The notes below the pieces were generated by a model. That model did not search any database. It was not told where the DNA came from and worked only from the letters and a program-made list of their open reading frames with translations. Made by a program: the position numbers and the translations under genes. From the NCBI RefSeq assembly GCF_000003815.2, contig NC_049983.1:22531552-22595551 (forward strand): 64,000 nucleotides of DNA, written 5' to 3'. Origin of the DNA: Branchiostoma floridae. Lineage: Eukaryota > Chordata > Leptocardii > Amphioxiformes > Branchiostomatidae. Of the stretch, positions 1 through 12,377 are shown in pieces (positions within the stretch are counted from its first letter, which is position 1; each line of letters opens with the position of its first letter).

Positions 1-196
1 CGATACCTGTGTTTGGAGGACCCTAATTGCAAGGCTGCATGGGTAGTTAGCTCCTTGGGTACAGGTGTGTGAGGTGGTCAGGCCGAATCAGCTCATTTCC
101 TTGGTTCTCTATTAATGTTATATCAGGCCTTACCGATTTACTTCCTTGTTTCTTGTATGTCTTATTCTCTTAAACTTTGAAACAAAATTCAGGAAG

Positions 197-397
197 GAGG
201 GTCAGTATGGGGGGTCCTGACAACGATTTACGCTGAATTCAGGAGAACCCCCTACGTATTACGCTAAATCAAGGAAGGCAATTACGCTAAATTTCGTCAC
301 CTCGCTACGATTTACGTAGATAAGATAGTTTTCCCTACGAATTACGGGAAATAAAATAGGCTGCCTACGCCTTACGTAAAAGAGCATGCAGACCCTC
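197..397 (+). mobile_element. 201-bp inverted-repeat transposon (family A), copy 1
   Basis: The element begins GAGGGTCAG and ends CTGACCCTC-like (GCAGACCCTC). It is flanked by the 6-bp direct repeat AGGAAG at 191-196 and 398-403. It has no coding capacity. The inside is built of TACG/TTACG motifs spaced about 30 bp apart. A second copy of the same length lies inverted at 39336-39536, with a different 6-bp duplication. This fits a MITE mobilised by an unseen transposase; I do not recognise the superfamily. Confidence 0.9.
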
Positions 398-524
398 AGG
401 AAGGGATTGAGGTGAAAATGTGAGGAAAGATTTGCTATCTGATTTGACTGTACTGTCTTCCTAAAACTGTGTCACTGTGTGGTGTAGTGTATGTATGCGT
501 AACGATAGCTTGCCATCCTCCTTA

Positions 525-616
525 GTTAACGCTGGCTACAAAATGGAAAGCCCAATAAAAATGCCTAAAACACATCAAAAAGCTGTCAGACTCGGAGGCG
601 AACCTCTTCTTGGACA
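525..616. mobile_element. Fragment of a fold-back element (family B)
   Basis: Contains GGCTACAAAATGGAAAGCC, an A-rich stretch, and CTCGGAGGCGAACCTCTTCTTGG, matching the right half of the element at 1601-1764. The left half is missing. Confidence 0.65.
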
Positions 617-1056
617 GAAATGGCTACCAGGTTATAGAATTTCCCATCAGACTTAGAGACTTATTTCCTTCTATTTAAGAACCAACAAATTAGATTGAAG
701 TGGTCTCACTGTGGAATTAAAAACAGAGAAGGTCCCCCTGCCTGTTTGTAGTTGAGGGAAATTAAGATGCCCTGATCCCGACTTTAAAGGAGCGTCAAAT
801 TGGAGTCAGGGTCGAATGTTCCCCAGCCATACAATCACCCTGACCTTTTATAAAAGTTTTACCCTCCCAACAGGTATAATGGGTTTAACATAATAAGGAT
901 TATGTGGCTGCTACTGTGTAGACTAATTAGAAAACTGGGTTCATTGAAGCATAAGATCAACATTGTCTGGAAACAGTAGCCCACACCCACGAGCATATAT
1001 GCATATATTCATGTTCATGTTCACTCAGTCACGCACAGGTGCACATACAAACTTGT

Positions 1057-1058
1057 GC

Positions 1059-1131
<73 letters not shown>

Positions 1132-1135
1132 AAAG
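1057..1135. repeat. (ACACAT)n microsatellite
   Basis: Twelve or so ACACAT units run into pure CA. Further CA-rich sequence continues to about 1240. The open frames it creates on both strands are low-complexity artefacts. Confidence 0.97.
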
Positions 1136-1600
1136 GCACACACACACGCAGACAGGCAGACACAGGCACATACAAAGGCATACACGCACAAATGCAATGT
1201 CACACACACAAGCACACACACACACATACAAACACACATACTGTATTGCAAAATAATAATCAAATTTGTCAGCATTAAATTAGTTTTCCTGTTCTTATTT
1301 TTCTGAAACCCTTCTATCCCAGACACTGGGTGTGGTCCGGATCAGGTAGCCATATCTGTAGCCCTGTGGTAATGTGAATTGAAAGGATGTTGAATAATTC
1401 ATGTGTTGGGTGGGTGAAATCATGGCTGGGCGGTGACCTATGGCTTCCCTGATGCAGCCTGTCTCTGATGATGTCCCCTGTGGGGTGCGCCAATTGTCTG
1501 TGTCCAGACCATTGTCAATCTTTCAGGTTGGATGCAAATATGTTTGTAGACTGTACGTGTTCTTCCAGAAAATGATGCGAAATACTAACTTTATTACTTC

Positions 1601-1764
1601 TCTTCAGGCAGAGGTTAGGCTTTTTTCTTTACATTTTTAAAAGACATTTTTTAGGCTTTCTATTTTGTACTGTTTTCTTGCTGTCTCACGGCCTAACGCT
1701 ACAAAATAGAAAGCCTGATAAAAGCGAAAAAACAAACAGTCGGAGCCTTACCTTTACTTGAAGA
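1601..1764. mobile_element. Fold-back element (family B)
   Basis: The ends are inverted: TCTTCAGGCAGAGGTTAGGC on the left and GGAGCCTTACCTTTACTTGAAGA (in part) on the right. The internal arms TAGGCTTTCTATTTTGTA and TACAAAATAGAAAGCCT pair perfectly, so the element can form a long hairpin. Related copies lie at 525-616 and 33958-34135. Confidence 0.78.
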
Positions 1765-1772
1765 GTACTTTA

Positions 1773-1975
1773 TTACCTCCATAAAAAGTGGAGGTAATGT
1801 ATTTGGTTTGTCTGTGTTCCTGTCTATGTGTGTCAGCCTAAATTAAGAACGTATGGATGGAATATGATGAAATTTAGCTATGTGGGTAGGTCGTGGGAAG
1901 ACAAAGGTCAAGTTTGATCATGGGCCTCCTGGTAGATTTCTTGGGTACTGCAGCAGAATGTTTATTGTGTCTTGT
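1773..1975 (+). mobile_element. Dispersed repeat with TTACCTCC hairpin end (family C)
   Basis: It starts with the palindrome TTACCTCCATAAAAAGTGGAGGTAA, cited here by its arms TTACCTCC and GGAGGTAA. Further on, CAAGTTTGATCATGGGCC and GGGTACTGCAGCAGAA are shared with 44068-44250. It is truncated to the right and abuts the family B element. Confidence 0.7.
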
Positions 1976-4261
1976 TCTAGACATGCTATGGTCTTGTTTC
2001 TCCCTTGTGATATTACCACCTACTTCCCAATTTTTTTACCAGCAGTTTGGTAAAGAATTGCATGCAGTAAGCAGATATTATTCAAACTTAAAATTTATGA
2101 GGTCTGCAAATTTCATCAATTTCTTGATTTTGTTAAACATTTTTTCCGTATGTTTTCAGTTCAGGCAGTAAACTTCTTCAATAATGTATCAAGGACAAAA
2201 TGACATCTGATGGCGGAGGGTAGAGTAATTAGATTGTGATGCTGAGAGGAGCACTTTCTGCTGTGCCATTTGTTAATACCAGGTTTTAACCAGGTTAGTG
2301 GGAGGCTATCAGATTGGAGGCACAAATGAAGTAGAGAGATGGGAAGATGCAGCGATTTGTGTGATTACGTGAAGGCGTCAGTGTGGCTCTGGAGGATGGA
2401 GATAGGAGACTGAAGTATTTTCTAACATTTATGGTGCTCAGACTTTTCCCTACTGTAAGCTTTAGCCGTGTAATCGAAGTTGTATCACTTATGATATCAA
2501 AAGAGAACAATTTTCTGATTGTACTGAACAATAATAATGTTATACAAGATGTATCGTTTGTACAAAATTACCCGTCTGTTGTTACTGAATGTCTCACTAT
2601 CAGGAAATCATACTTCCACTGAAGTTCCAGCTCTGGATTCCTACCAGGTAATTACATTACAATTTTATTGTCCTCACGAATGACGTCATAGTGGCTCTAA
2701 AGGATGGAGATGGTAGACCGGCCAAGGCTTTTTTCCTGCGTCATACAATGTTGTATTGGTTACAATCTAGATGTAAAGGTATAGTATCCAAAAAGCTTTG
2801 AAAATGCTCTGAGAAAAGGCTATGATAATGTCTCCGAGGACCAGTGAACGAGCCTTGTATTCTTTCTTCGTTCGGAATCAAATCCAACAGGACAGTAGCA
2901 AAATGGCCTGTGAGAAAAGAATCTGACAAACTGTTTGCATAGCCTCCTTTCACTGCTGTGTTTCTGGCAGAACTTTCCTGTTCCAGTTCACTCACAGTAG
3001 CACCCTTGTCCTGCCAACTACAACAAATATTGAACAACCCTAAGGTACAGGAGAGTAGTTTCTTTGTTTACCTGCCCACTTGAGTAGGGGGCCCTTTGTC
3101 TGTGAGAGTGTGAAAGTGTAACAGGTTTAGTAATGGTTAAGTGGCCATGAATATTCAGTGGAAGCCATTGACAAAGACTGACCACTTGAGCTTGTTTGTA
3201 CCCCATTGAGAACTATTAAGATTAGTGTTTGACAATTGGTTGTTCTTCAAAGGAGTTTACTGTGAAGAGGTGGGCATGTCATAAACATGAAAATGGGGGA
3301 AAACTACTTTATAAACTGAAAATTTACATCCATGTCTATATGCTAACAAGTATTTTGGATGAGATTTTTTTATTGTACACTTAAGCAGTTTTACAATTTA
3401 ATACTGTATAATTCTATTCAAAGTGATGCACACCATTTGCATGATCATGGGTTATGAATTATTGGAAGTCCAACTTGTAACGTCATAATATTACATCATA
3501 AATCAAAATTTTCGACCTTGAATTACAAGTCAGTGCCTCATTGCCTTTGGGAAAATTATGTCATTCACCTCCAGACCCATTATACTTTGCTCCAAGCAGA
3601 TCTTGGGAGGAAAGATTGTGACATTTTTGTGACTGTCCAAAAGGTAAAAGATAAAGCAGTCATAATCTCAACTAAGGTGAAGCATGATAATTTTTACAAG
3701 TATGGAGTACTAGTGCATTGTGGCTTAACCATGGCTCGTATTTTTTACCAAGCACACCGGGTCCGTCTTTCTCTTTTCAGAAGGTTTGTTGGGTTCTTTT
3801 AGATTAACATGACTGGGTCACCCTGCCAACATCTGCAGCACAGATATGACAGTCAGGCGAAGTCAGATCCAACCTTGTTCTGCTTTTGTCTAGTTCAAGT
3901 GCAGCAGATGTAGTTAACAGCTGGAGTTGTATCAATGTCACTTGTGATCACTTGTGTGGGTTAACTCCCTGTTTCTTGTATATCAAAATCAGGATAGTCT
4001 AACTCTAACCTCCTGCAGTTCCTGTAAATACAAATATAGTCTCTATGGATCTGGACAGGAAATGTTCACTACAGGAGTACACATGTTGCAAACCCTTGGA
4101 TTTTTTATAAGAAAATGAAATGTTGATCCCTATTGTGTGGGTGGCACAAAGTATTTTCCCAGCACTCCCCATACATTTTAAAAGGTATCTCTGCAATCTG
4201 TTTGAATGTTGGCAGGGATTATTACCCAAAGGTGTGATGTTATCACTGTATCCTATATGTA

Positions 4262-4482
4262 TAACGCTAGTTCGCCTTTATTCGCGGGGTAAACTTTATC
4301 CGTTGTATTTAACACGAGGGTATTTCGGGATATCAAGTCGACTGACGGTGGTCTCAAACTGCGTTATATTGAAAAAAAAATGCAATTTGAAACCACTGTC
4401 CATCTACCTGATATCCCAAAATATCCTGTTTTTAGGTATAACGGATATAGATTACCCCGCGAATAAAGGTGAACTAGCGTTA
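4262..4482. mobile_element. ~220-bp fold-back transposon (family D), copy 1
   Basis: The ends are TAACGCTAGTTCGCCTTTAT and its complement ATAAAGGTGAACTAGCGTTA. The inverted similarity continues through GGGGTAA, TATCCGTTG and GATATC almost to the centre. If the outer TA is the target duplication, the element fits a TA-targeting (Tc1/mariner-like) MITE. A 168-codon open frame crossing it is not a gene. Confidence 0.85.
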
Positions 4483-4559
4483 CCAACATTTCTGAATGCA
4501 TCTGTATCAATCCCACTACTGTTTCACCCGGGGGGGTTGTGGATTGTCAGCAAATTCCA

Positions 4560-5180
4560 TATCTTATATCAGAGTCATTCCTTAATTCTTAGAAAAGGCT
4601 GCCAAGTTCAAGGAATGCTGCACTAAGAAGAGGAAATCTCTGGATTTTGATAAAGAAAGGTTGTTGAAGGAATCTGTGTCCATATCATAGCCTGTGTGGG
4701 TAGTACAGATTATCACCTTATTCCTTATCAAATCAAGATCACTTCTCAACTTCAAGGAATGCTACTGTAAATTCAGCAAATCACTGGATTTACTGATAAA
4801 AGAAATGTTTCCTAAGTACATCTGTGTCTATTTCCTCACTTATGTGGGTAGCATTCATTAGAATCACTTTTTGATCCTTAGAAGAGATAGTCAAGTTCAA
4901 GAATTATCACCTTAAGACGATCATAGGAGCAAATATTTTTGATAAAGCAATTGCTGCTGAATGCATATGTGCCCATTCTACTACTTGAGTAGGCTTTTTC
5001 AGGATTGCATAATCTTCCACATCTCAAGATCAGGATCACTGCTAGTGCTACACCTGGTATAGTCAAGTTCAGGAAATGCCAGCCAAAGAGCAGTAAGTCA
5101 CAGTATTTCTGATAAAGGAAACTTTTGTGTCCATATCATGACATGTGTGGGTGTTCACGGATTACACACTCGTACAGCTG
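4560..5180 (+). repeat. Degenerate tandem array, ~150-bp units
   Basis: Blocks such as GGATTTTGATAAAG, ATCTGTGTC-ATAT, TGTGGGTAG and CAAGTTCAAGGAATG recur about every 148-151 bp, in four or five units. Confidence 0.75.
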
Positions 5181-5255
5181 TGGGATTCTGGGATTTGCAC
5201 AGTTAGTCCTGGTCAAGGACAGGCAAACAGATGACATCATCGGAGCCATCTGGAC

Positions 5256-5425
5256 AACATCCTACTGGTCTCTACCAGACTGACTATGCTGGCTATTCTA
5301 GTGAGAATAATTTGCCAGTTGAGTTTTGCTAACAGAGGATTTTGCCGCCACACAGAGGGAAACTGACTCCCCTGGCAAATTTTCTGAATTTATGCTGGAT
5401 TTTACGATCTCCTAACCCTGTAGAA
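5256..5425 (+). mobile_element. Dispersed repeat with GTCTCTACCAGACTGACTATGC start (copy 1)
   Basis: The blocks TCTCTACCAGACTGACTATG, TTTGC-GTTGAGTTTTGCTA and GACTGACTCC-CTGGC recur in the same order at 47014-47210, and an inverted fragment at 31805-31900 has GTCTGGTAGAGACTAG. Class unknown. Confidence 0.7.
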
Positions 5426-5429
5426 AGGT

Positions 5430-7970
5430 TATAGTGTTTTCAGATCTGTTTGTGGGAGAAAATTATTCTGAAGGAAGTTTGTGATATGTTACAGTGGATT
5501 GTGATACGTGTATCTTGGGTTCGAAACATACAGTCACTTTGTGAGTCATTTTGGTCATATGCTGTGAATCTTGAAATGTTCAAAGTGGTTTTATTTCACA
5601 GTTTTCGGAGTTACCTCTCTACCATGAATTCACAGCACTGCAAATATGCATTTCCATAAATGTATTAGTATTATTGCTATATTATTTTCTCTAACAAAAT
5701 GTTTAAGTAAAATATCTCTTATTCTTTGCCTTTTCAATCGACAGAAGCGTAACATTGCCTAACTTGTGTTTCCTAGTTGCTCTTGCATTGTTTACACATG
5801 CTGACCCTATATATGGAACTGTATTTCTGGTAACCTATGCAAGTAGAATCAATTTCCTACTCTGGTACAACTTCTGGAAGCAAGAATTCCCAAGTGGAGC
5901 CTTGTTAGGGTTCTGTGTCCCAGAAATCAGGTCATCCACATGACATCATGCCTGGAGAGACTTCATTATCATTAGGCGACACTAATTTGTCTCTCTGGTA
6001 TTGATCTTTTCTTTAGATAAAAGTTTAACATGAAGACTGAGGACTGAGAGTTGACTTTGCGTACCAAGGTATAGACTATCTCTACTATAATTTATAGTAT
6101 AAAGGTGTTTGTGGTGTTTTTTCACTGTGTTCTCCTCACCTCGAACTTAAAACCAGCATGCGAATATCCACCTTTTGAGTAAACCCTGCATGGCAGTTTT
6201 AAAGAGGAACTTATAAGACCAACTTTTTTTTCCTGCTAGGAAATCACTGCTAGAATTTCCTGTTACAGTTTGTCAGGCTCTGTTTACATGTTGCTCTTCC
6301 AGTGAAGTATCAAACTTTGAAAACGCGGAGAGCTAACAAATAAGCAAGATCAAATGTTGATAAGATCATGTGTCTGTAACTCTTGCAAGTTTATGTCCTG
6401 AAGTGATTGGTCATCAGTATTGGTCCCAAAGAAGGCGAAAGTGGTCATTGAAAATTTGATCCTTGTTTACTTTTGTGTTGGAAGAAAGTGTAGCAGATGT
6501 CAAGCTTCCATGATCAATAGAGAGTTTATTTGCAAGTTCCTGCCCGTAGGCTAATTGCAAGTACATTGTAGAAACAAGATAGGGAATATGCATGTAACAA
6601 TGAACAGTGATAAATATCATTATACAAAAAGACTACTCGAGTCAAATACTAGATACTAAAAAGTAGACATGTTGGGTTTGACTTCTTTATTGGGAGCAGA
6701 AGAAGACGAAGAGTCCCACTTTTCTATAATTTGGTGTTGCCTTATCCTAGATATAGTCCCAGGAATCAGGTCATCCACATGACATCATACTAAAAGATAC
6801 TTCATTATGATGATCGTTTGTCCCATGATGAGCTAACATCACCTGTAACCTGCCCTCCCCAAGGTACGGGAGTAAACTGGATGAATCAAGATCATTCCTC
6901 CCCTGAGAAGGGATAGTCAACTGTGATGGACTGATTGCTGAGGTGATGCTGTCATGTATATCTTTCAGAGCAATTTTTGAAATCCCTAACATACTAGCAA
7001 GCTGTAAGTTATGCTTATGGATCAAAGATTATAGATTCCAGGTGAAAAACTGTAGAAAGTTAGCAACTATTCTGTGAGCCACAGGTCAGATGTAGTGTAG
7101 AATATTACTGTTGATAGAGTGCAAAGTAGGTGATTTAGGTCCTTCATCCAACATGTTCTGACATCAGTTGTAATAGTACTAGGTGCTTAGTTAGAGGCTG
7201 ATACTTACCATCGTTTCAATTTTTTATTTGTCAGTATTTGAAAAGGAACATCCTTACCGTGATTGTGAAAGCCAGGTGCTATGATTATGGTACTGGTCAT
7301 CTTGAAATGTTTTACGGCAGACTCATTTTTACAGTGACCTCTCAACCACAAAGTTATGACACCACGATCATAATTATCTGCACTCTCACTCATGACAGCA
7401 AGGAGACCTGAGTGGGCTTGGAACGGAACTTTTTAATGTTCAGATTTCAGAAGGGTGACACCACGATCATTATGACACCCCGATCATTCTTTTCCAACCT
7501 ATTACTACAGTACTACAGAATTGTTTACACTGTGACCTTAATACAACACAGTAAGACCCTCCCGGTCTATTGTAAAATCAAGTTGAGATACAATAATGAA
7601 TATACGTCAGTATTTTCTATGATGGCACGCTTCCATTGTTCCATTATTTTGGGAGACCCTCCCACTGCCTGTGTCCGGATGTAGTAAACCTATACGGGTC
7701 CAGAATGCCTGGCAGTTGTATCCATGTCATTTTATATGGTCATCGCCATGTCGGAGAGTCCAACAGGCTGATGTCATACCGTCTCCAGTTCCATGATGTA
7801 TCGGCTGCATGTGTTGTTTATGACACAACTCCTTTTTTGTGCCATTCAGTCATATACAGTTAACAACAAAATTATTCACACCACTTGTGATTGTGATTGG
7901 CTTGGCAAGGGTATGATTAATGTTGTTGCTGACTGTGTGATTCTTGAGATGAAGCATATTACATATTTTC
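5430..7970. other. Non-coding stretch with one dispersed duplication
   Basis: I see no exon here. About 55 bp around CAGGTCATCCACATGACATCAT occur at 5918-5972 and again at 6758-6813. GACACCACGATCAT-type blocks recur at about 7358, 7456 and 7478. A decayed MITE fragment lies at 6100-6170. Confidence 0.5.
6100..6170. mobile_element. CpG-decayed fragment of the TTCGCGGTGG MITE
   Basis: TTTTTTCACTGTGTTCTCC followed by TCACCTCGAACTTAAAACCA and GCATGCGAATAT aligns with the element at 63836-64000. Most CpG sites of that copy appear here as TG or CA. Confidence 0.55.
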
Positions 7971-9077
7971 CACGCGCGGATCCAGGGGGAGGCGCGCCGG
8001 GCGCGCGCCTCCCCCTTCAGCTGGCAAAAAAAAAAATGGCAAGATAAACCAAGGCTACTAGAGGTCTTCGGAAGTTACGCCAAGAATATTGACAACGTTA
8101 TAAAACTAATTCGCTTATTTGAAAGGAGATTTTCTGGTAATTATTTAGAGAAACTTGCAGTTTGCAATTACTAGTGGGTCTTTCGAGTCACGTAAACTTA
8201 CGGTAAAGGCCCGGGGACGGAGCGCGGCCGCATCAATTTCTCCCCAAGAAACTGGTGGGTCGCTGTAAGCCAAAGTCGGCGCTCAAAAATATAGAAAGAG
8301 CGTGGAAATTTTGTAAGATCTCCAGAAAATCAGCGGAAGTTAATTATTTTTGATGAACTGATGATTTCTATCGTCCGTCATCGGCTTAGAGAGACGCAAC
8401 CCGCCTTGGGAAAATCGGCGTCGTGCGCCGACACCCCCCTCCCCACTCCAGTTCTGATCAGTCGCCGCGGTGACCGTGCTGACGTTTTTGTTGTCATTTC
8501 CCCCCGATTTATATAATAATCGTCATCAATTGCCACCGCAGAAGCAAAAAGAGTCCGAAATATATGCATTTTCAAATGCGTAAGACACTTTCAAAATCGT
8601 CTCCGGCAAGCCACCCAGATCCCATGAGATTTCTATGCGAATTTATAAGAGCGCGAGCCGCTTCGCGGAGAAAGGCAAATCGGCAGCCAGGTACAAATAA
8701 TTTTGCGATATTGTTTGTGTAGCGTGGCGTCATTTATGAATATCAAGAAGGAGGAACTAGCCTTCGTTAGGTTTGTCCTCAGTGGTAGTTGCTAAAAATA
8801 GTAAAAGATGTCCTTGAAGTGAACTAGACAGCCACAGACATGACAAAAAGTTAGTGTTAGTTTGCTTCTCAAATTTGCTCAGATATGGCTGTAAAATGCA
8901 CCAGAGAGCCTCTATTTCTTATAAATTTTCTGGGGGAGGCCCCCCATTCCCCCCCAACGAGAGGGGGGAACCCCCCTCTCGTGCTCTCCCCCCGCGCAGC
9001 TTGCGCTGCGCGGCCGCGGCCTTCGGCCGCGTCATGGTGCACGCCCCCCCCTTAGCAAATTTCTGGATCCGCCAGTG
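7971..9077. mobile_element. 1.1-kb hAT-like non-autonomous transposon with GC-rich ends
   Basis: The 15-bp ends CACGCGCGGATCCAG (7971) and CTGGATCCGCCAGTG (9063-9077) are inverted with two mismatches. Both are followed inward by strongly GC-rich palindromic sequence (GGCGCGCC, CGCGGCCGCGGCC). GCGGATCCAG ends are typical of a widespread animal hAT-type MITE. The internal region has no recognisable transposase. I could not find a convincing 8-bp target duplication; related AT-rich flanks (ACATATTTTC at 7961 and 9090) blur the edges. Confidence 0.75.
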
Positions 9078-9429
9078 TTTTCATACTTCACATATTTTCA
9101 CAAGACAAAAGTGACATTCTGGTTTGCGTTGGCTCACATTTTTACTAAGCACATGTGAACAGGTTACCTTTATAGGTGTGTTGGGTTCTTTTACATGTAG
9201 AGGTTTTATGCCCAAATCTCTGTTATACACGGGACCTTCAGCTTCAGGACTGATTCAAGCGATAGACCAAATTGGAATGCCCTAGCACATGGAGTGTTTT
9301 TTTTTTTAAAGACTTGGACGTCTCCACTTGTATTTTAGTAGTTTGTATTTTAGTAGTTTTTAGTAGTAGACTGTTCTAAGTCTCTACGTTAGCAAACCTT
9401 TCATTTGAAACTAGAGTTCGGCGACCTCA

Positions 9430-10482
9430 TACCTCCATGAAAATTTAGAGCTTTCGTAAATTTCATGCAATTGACTTAAGATATTAACATAATCTATGCA
9501 TGGTGTTGTTCATCATTGACAACCGTACACATGTCACAATTATAACATTCCAATTATTAATCATAAAGCGGTTTTGCAATTTTTACATAAATTATGCAAA
9601 TAAGTTCCTCATTACCATATTTGGTATCTGCTTATATTCCATCTATCATAATTACCATGTGTTACATTTATTGAAGTCCAGTTATTAAAAACAATGGAAT
9701 TATACAATTTCCTCATTAATTATGCAAATTAAGTCATCATTTGCATAAAATGTATATCATTATGAACATCTTTGCTTAAGGTACCCGCATGCTTAATATG
9801 ATGCCAATCCGTCAATCCTTTCAGCAGTTATCCTCATCGGAATGTCTTGACAAAAACGCCCCTGCAGTTCTCAAACTAAATGTTAGGGGCTGAAACTTGC
9901 CCCACTTTGTCATGACACTAAAAGCTATCTACCACCCAAATTTCAAGACCATATCACGTCCACGACAAGAGATACATAGAAAAATCTGCTATGATTGAAT
10001 GTTGTCATTAATTATGCAAATTTACTCCTATTTTGCATAATTAGTATTTCATTTTGTACAACATTGTCTGGGGTACCTACATATCAAAAATCATGAAAAT
10101 CCGTTGTTACGTTCTTGAGTTATCCTCTTCAGAAGTTTTTGACAAAAATGCCCCTGCTATCCCAAAACTAGACGCTAGGGAGCCCAAACTTATGTCCTTT
10201 CTTCCTGAGCACAAGAGCTATCTAATGCTCAAAAATCGTGACCATAGCATGTTCAGAACACCGAGATAGCAAAAACGGAAGTTGCGCTGCAGTACCAAGG
10301 GGAACCGCTAGGGTGCCCAAAATCTAATCATTTCCAGCTTTCGTCACACACTACCAACACACCAAGTATGAAACCAATCCACCCGACCGTTCATGAGTTA
10401 TTTTGTTTACACACACACAGACAGACAGACAGACAGACAAACGCGGGGTAAAATATAACCTCCATGACATTTCATGGAGGTA
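9430..10482 (-). mobile_element. 1.05-kb dispersed repeat with TACCTCCATGAAA ends (family C)
   Basis: Perfect 13-bp inverted termini TACCTCCATGAAA lie at 9430-9442 and 10470-10482. The right end is a hairpin (CCTCCATGA...TCATGGAGG) preceded by an (ACAG)n run. Inside, a unit of about 295 bp is repeated, each starting near AATTATGCAAAT (9590, 9717 and 10010). No transposase frame is visible, so it is non-autonomous. I found no clear target duplication. Confidence 0.75.
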
Positions 10483-12370
10483 ACAAAAGTTGACAAAATT
10501 GCACAAAATCCAACGGTACCCTTTCCAGTGCCCATTGTAGTGTACTGCAAGAAAAAATAAATTTGCGAGTATACATTGGTTGGCTCCTAGTTCTGGGAGG
10601 TCTTGTAGAGGCTTGACTGTTTGCGGTGTTAGAAGTAAGACCGGAAATGCCAGGAAGGGACAAGGCCTTTGCCAAATACAGATTTGGGTCATGTCTTTCC
10701 TCATGCTGCTGCTATGTGGAGGGGTGACCTCGGCTGACCTCTGGTGGGTGTGCGGGTTGTTGGGACATGGAGGTGGGGTCTGCAGTCCACAAGTTGACAC
10801 TAGATTGTTGTAGGCCACAGCAATTCTATAAGTTGTTTCTCACTTCCTTTGGAAGCTTAGTAGGTCAGTCCAATATTCATCATCAACATCAGTCCAATAT
10901 TATGCTTTCTCCATCTCGAATATCTGTTTTCTCAATGTGATGGAGAAAGCTAGAGGATAAATAAGAGATACATGCCTGTAGGCACGCTTTCTTTTGCAAC
11001 ATCCCTTCATGTTGCTTGTCTTTTTTTGCAACTTGTCACCTTTATATAATATATCAGGGAATTTTAAGAAACAAGGCCATCAGAGATGGTATATGTCACC
11101 CTTACTGCTTGATAACCCTTCTGCACATGCATGCACACACACAGAGAAAAGATAGGCATACAGACAGACAGACAGACTGACTGACTGACTGACTGACTAA
11201 CAAATAAAAGATAACAGATCAGTCCTGTTGGGTAAAGTTATAACCTTTTAACTTGTCCAGCGATGACTAATAGATGTTTTGGATCAGTGTGGCAACTGTA
11301 TTTAACCTATGACTTTTAGAGATATGTCATCCTTTTGGTATTTTTATGGAGTTTGCACATTCTATACACAAGCGATTCAGCCAGACCTTGGCATTGGCTG
11401 TCGGATGTTTCCCTGTTTGTTGATGAATCCACAACCAGACCCGCCAGGGGGTGGCTGGAACTGTTGGGCACACAAAGGGCCTAGCTCACCTCTGACACCT
11501 GATTTGTAATGGGTGTTTTTGTGTATACATAAAACATGGTTCGGCATTGTGGGTGGAGGGGGCAAGCGTTGTGAGGACAAAGTGCTGTAAGGTTGGTACA
11601 TTTAATGATAAAGCAATCTGTCTCTGTCTAATTAGTTGTCAGGAAACTTTATGTTGTTGGAATGTCGGCTAATACTTTGTTATTATATCCAAGTTATAGA
11701 CAGGATAGGATGATCTGAATTATCTTGATTTTGTTGAATTGTGTATCTATATCTATATCTTGAAGTTGATAGCCAGTATACAGCTGCCCTTTGGTGTATC
11801 ATACCAGCTTCTGTATCTGTATAGCCAGTATGACTGCTTCATATGCACACTTTAATTATTTGCTTGTTTGTGTTGATGGGAAAGCATATTGCACTTTGTT
11901 GTAAGTTGCAACTAGAATATATCCAGACCCTTGCCAATTTTGAAAGTTGCGTCGACACATTGTACAACTTTACATAAATAGTCATAAATGTTGAAAGAAA
12001 GAAGTTATCTTTTTTAGTCAACCAACCAGCAGTTTAACTGATGCAGCACCTTTTGACCGTGCGCTGAATTTTATCTCTAGAAGTGTGTGACGTTTGGAAG
12101 ATGAGATTAGAAGATTAGGGAGTGTGCGGTATTTAACTTTGTGTACAGCTGACTGAATTCTACTAAATCCTTCTGCCTAATCAGATGAGAGTAAAAGATA
12201 GCGGTATGAATAGCATTGATGTTATTGTGCAGTTGACTGAATATGTGGGGCTTCAGTCTTCTCCTAAAATAAAAACTTTGGGGCCTGCATTGGGTACTTC
12301 TGCATGATCAGTACGTACCTCCATTGATGATGCTTGAACGCGTTCTCTGTGTTCACAAAAACACCCATTT
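10483..12370. other. Non-coding stretch
   Basis: Contains an (ACAG)n-(ACTG)n run at 11160-11200 and a short (ATCT)n at about 11745. No exon is supported, and the open frames here lack codon-like composition or recognisable domains. Confidence 0.55.
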
Positions 12371-12377
12371 ACAATCT

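Noticed and set aside
963-1326. Four overlapping open frames of 70-101 codons on both strands
   Set aside because: They are made by the (ACACAT)n/CA microsatellite and have only His/Thr/Tyr or Cys/Val runs.
4120-4626. Plus-strand open frame of 168 codons
   Set aside because: It crosses the fold-back element at 4262-4482, has no splice or domain support and is explained by the hairpin's low stop density.
7971-9077. CpG island or promoter at the GC-rich blocks
   Set aside because: The GC-rich blocks are the inverted ends of a transposon (GCGGATCCAG termini).
10351-10818. Minus-strand open frame of 155 codons
   Set aside because: It runs into the (ACAG)n run and hairpin end of a dispersed repeat. 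The overlapping plus-strand frame is equally open, and no domain is seen.
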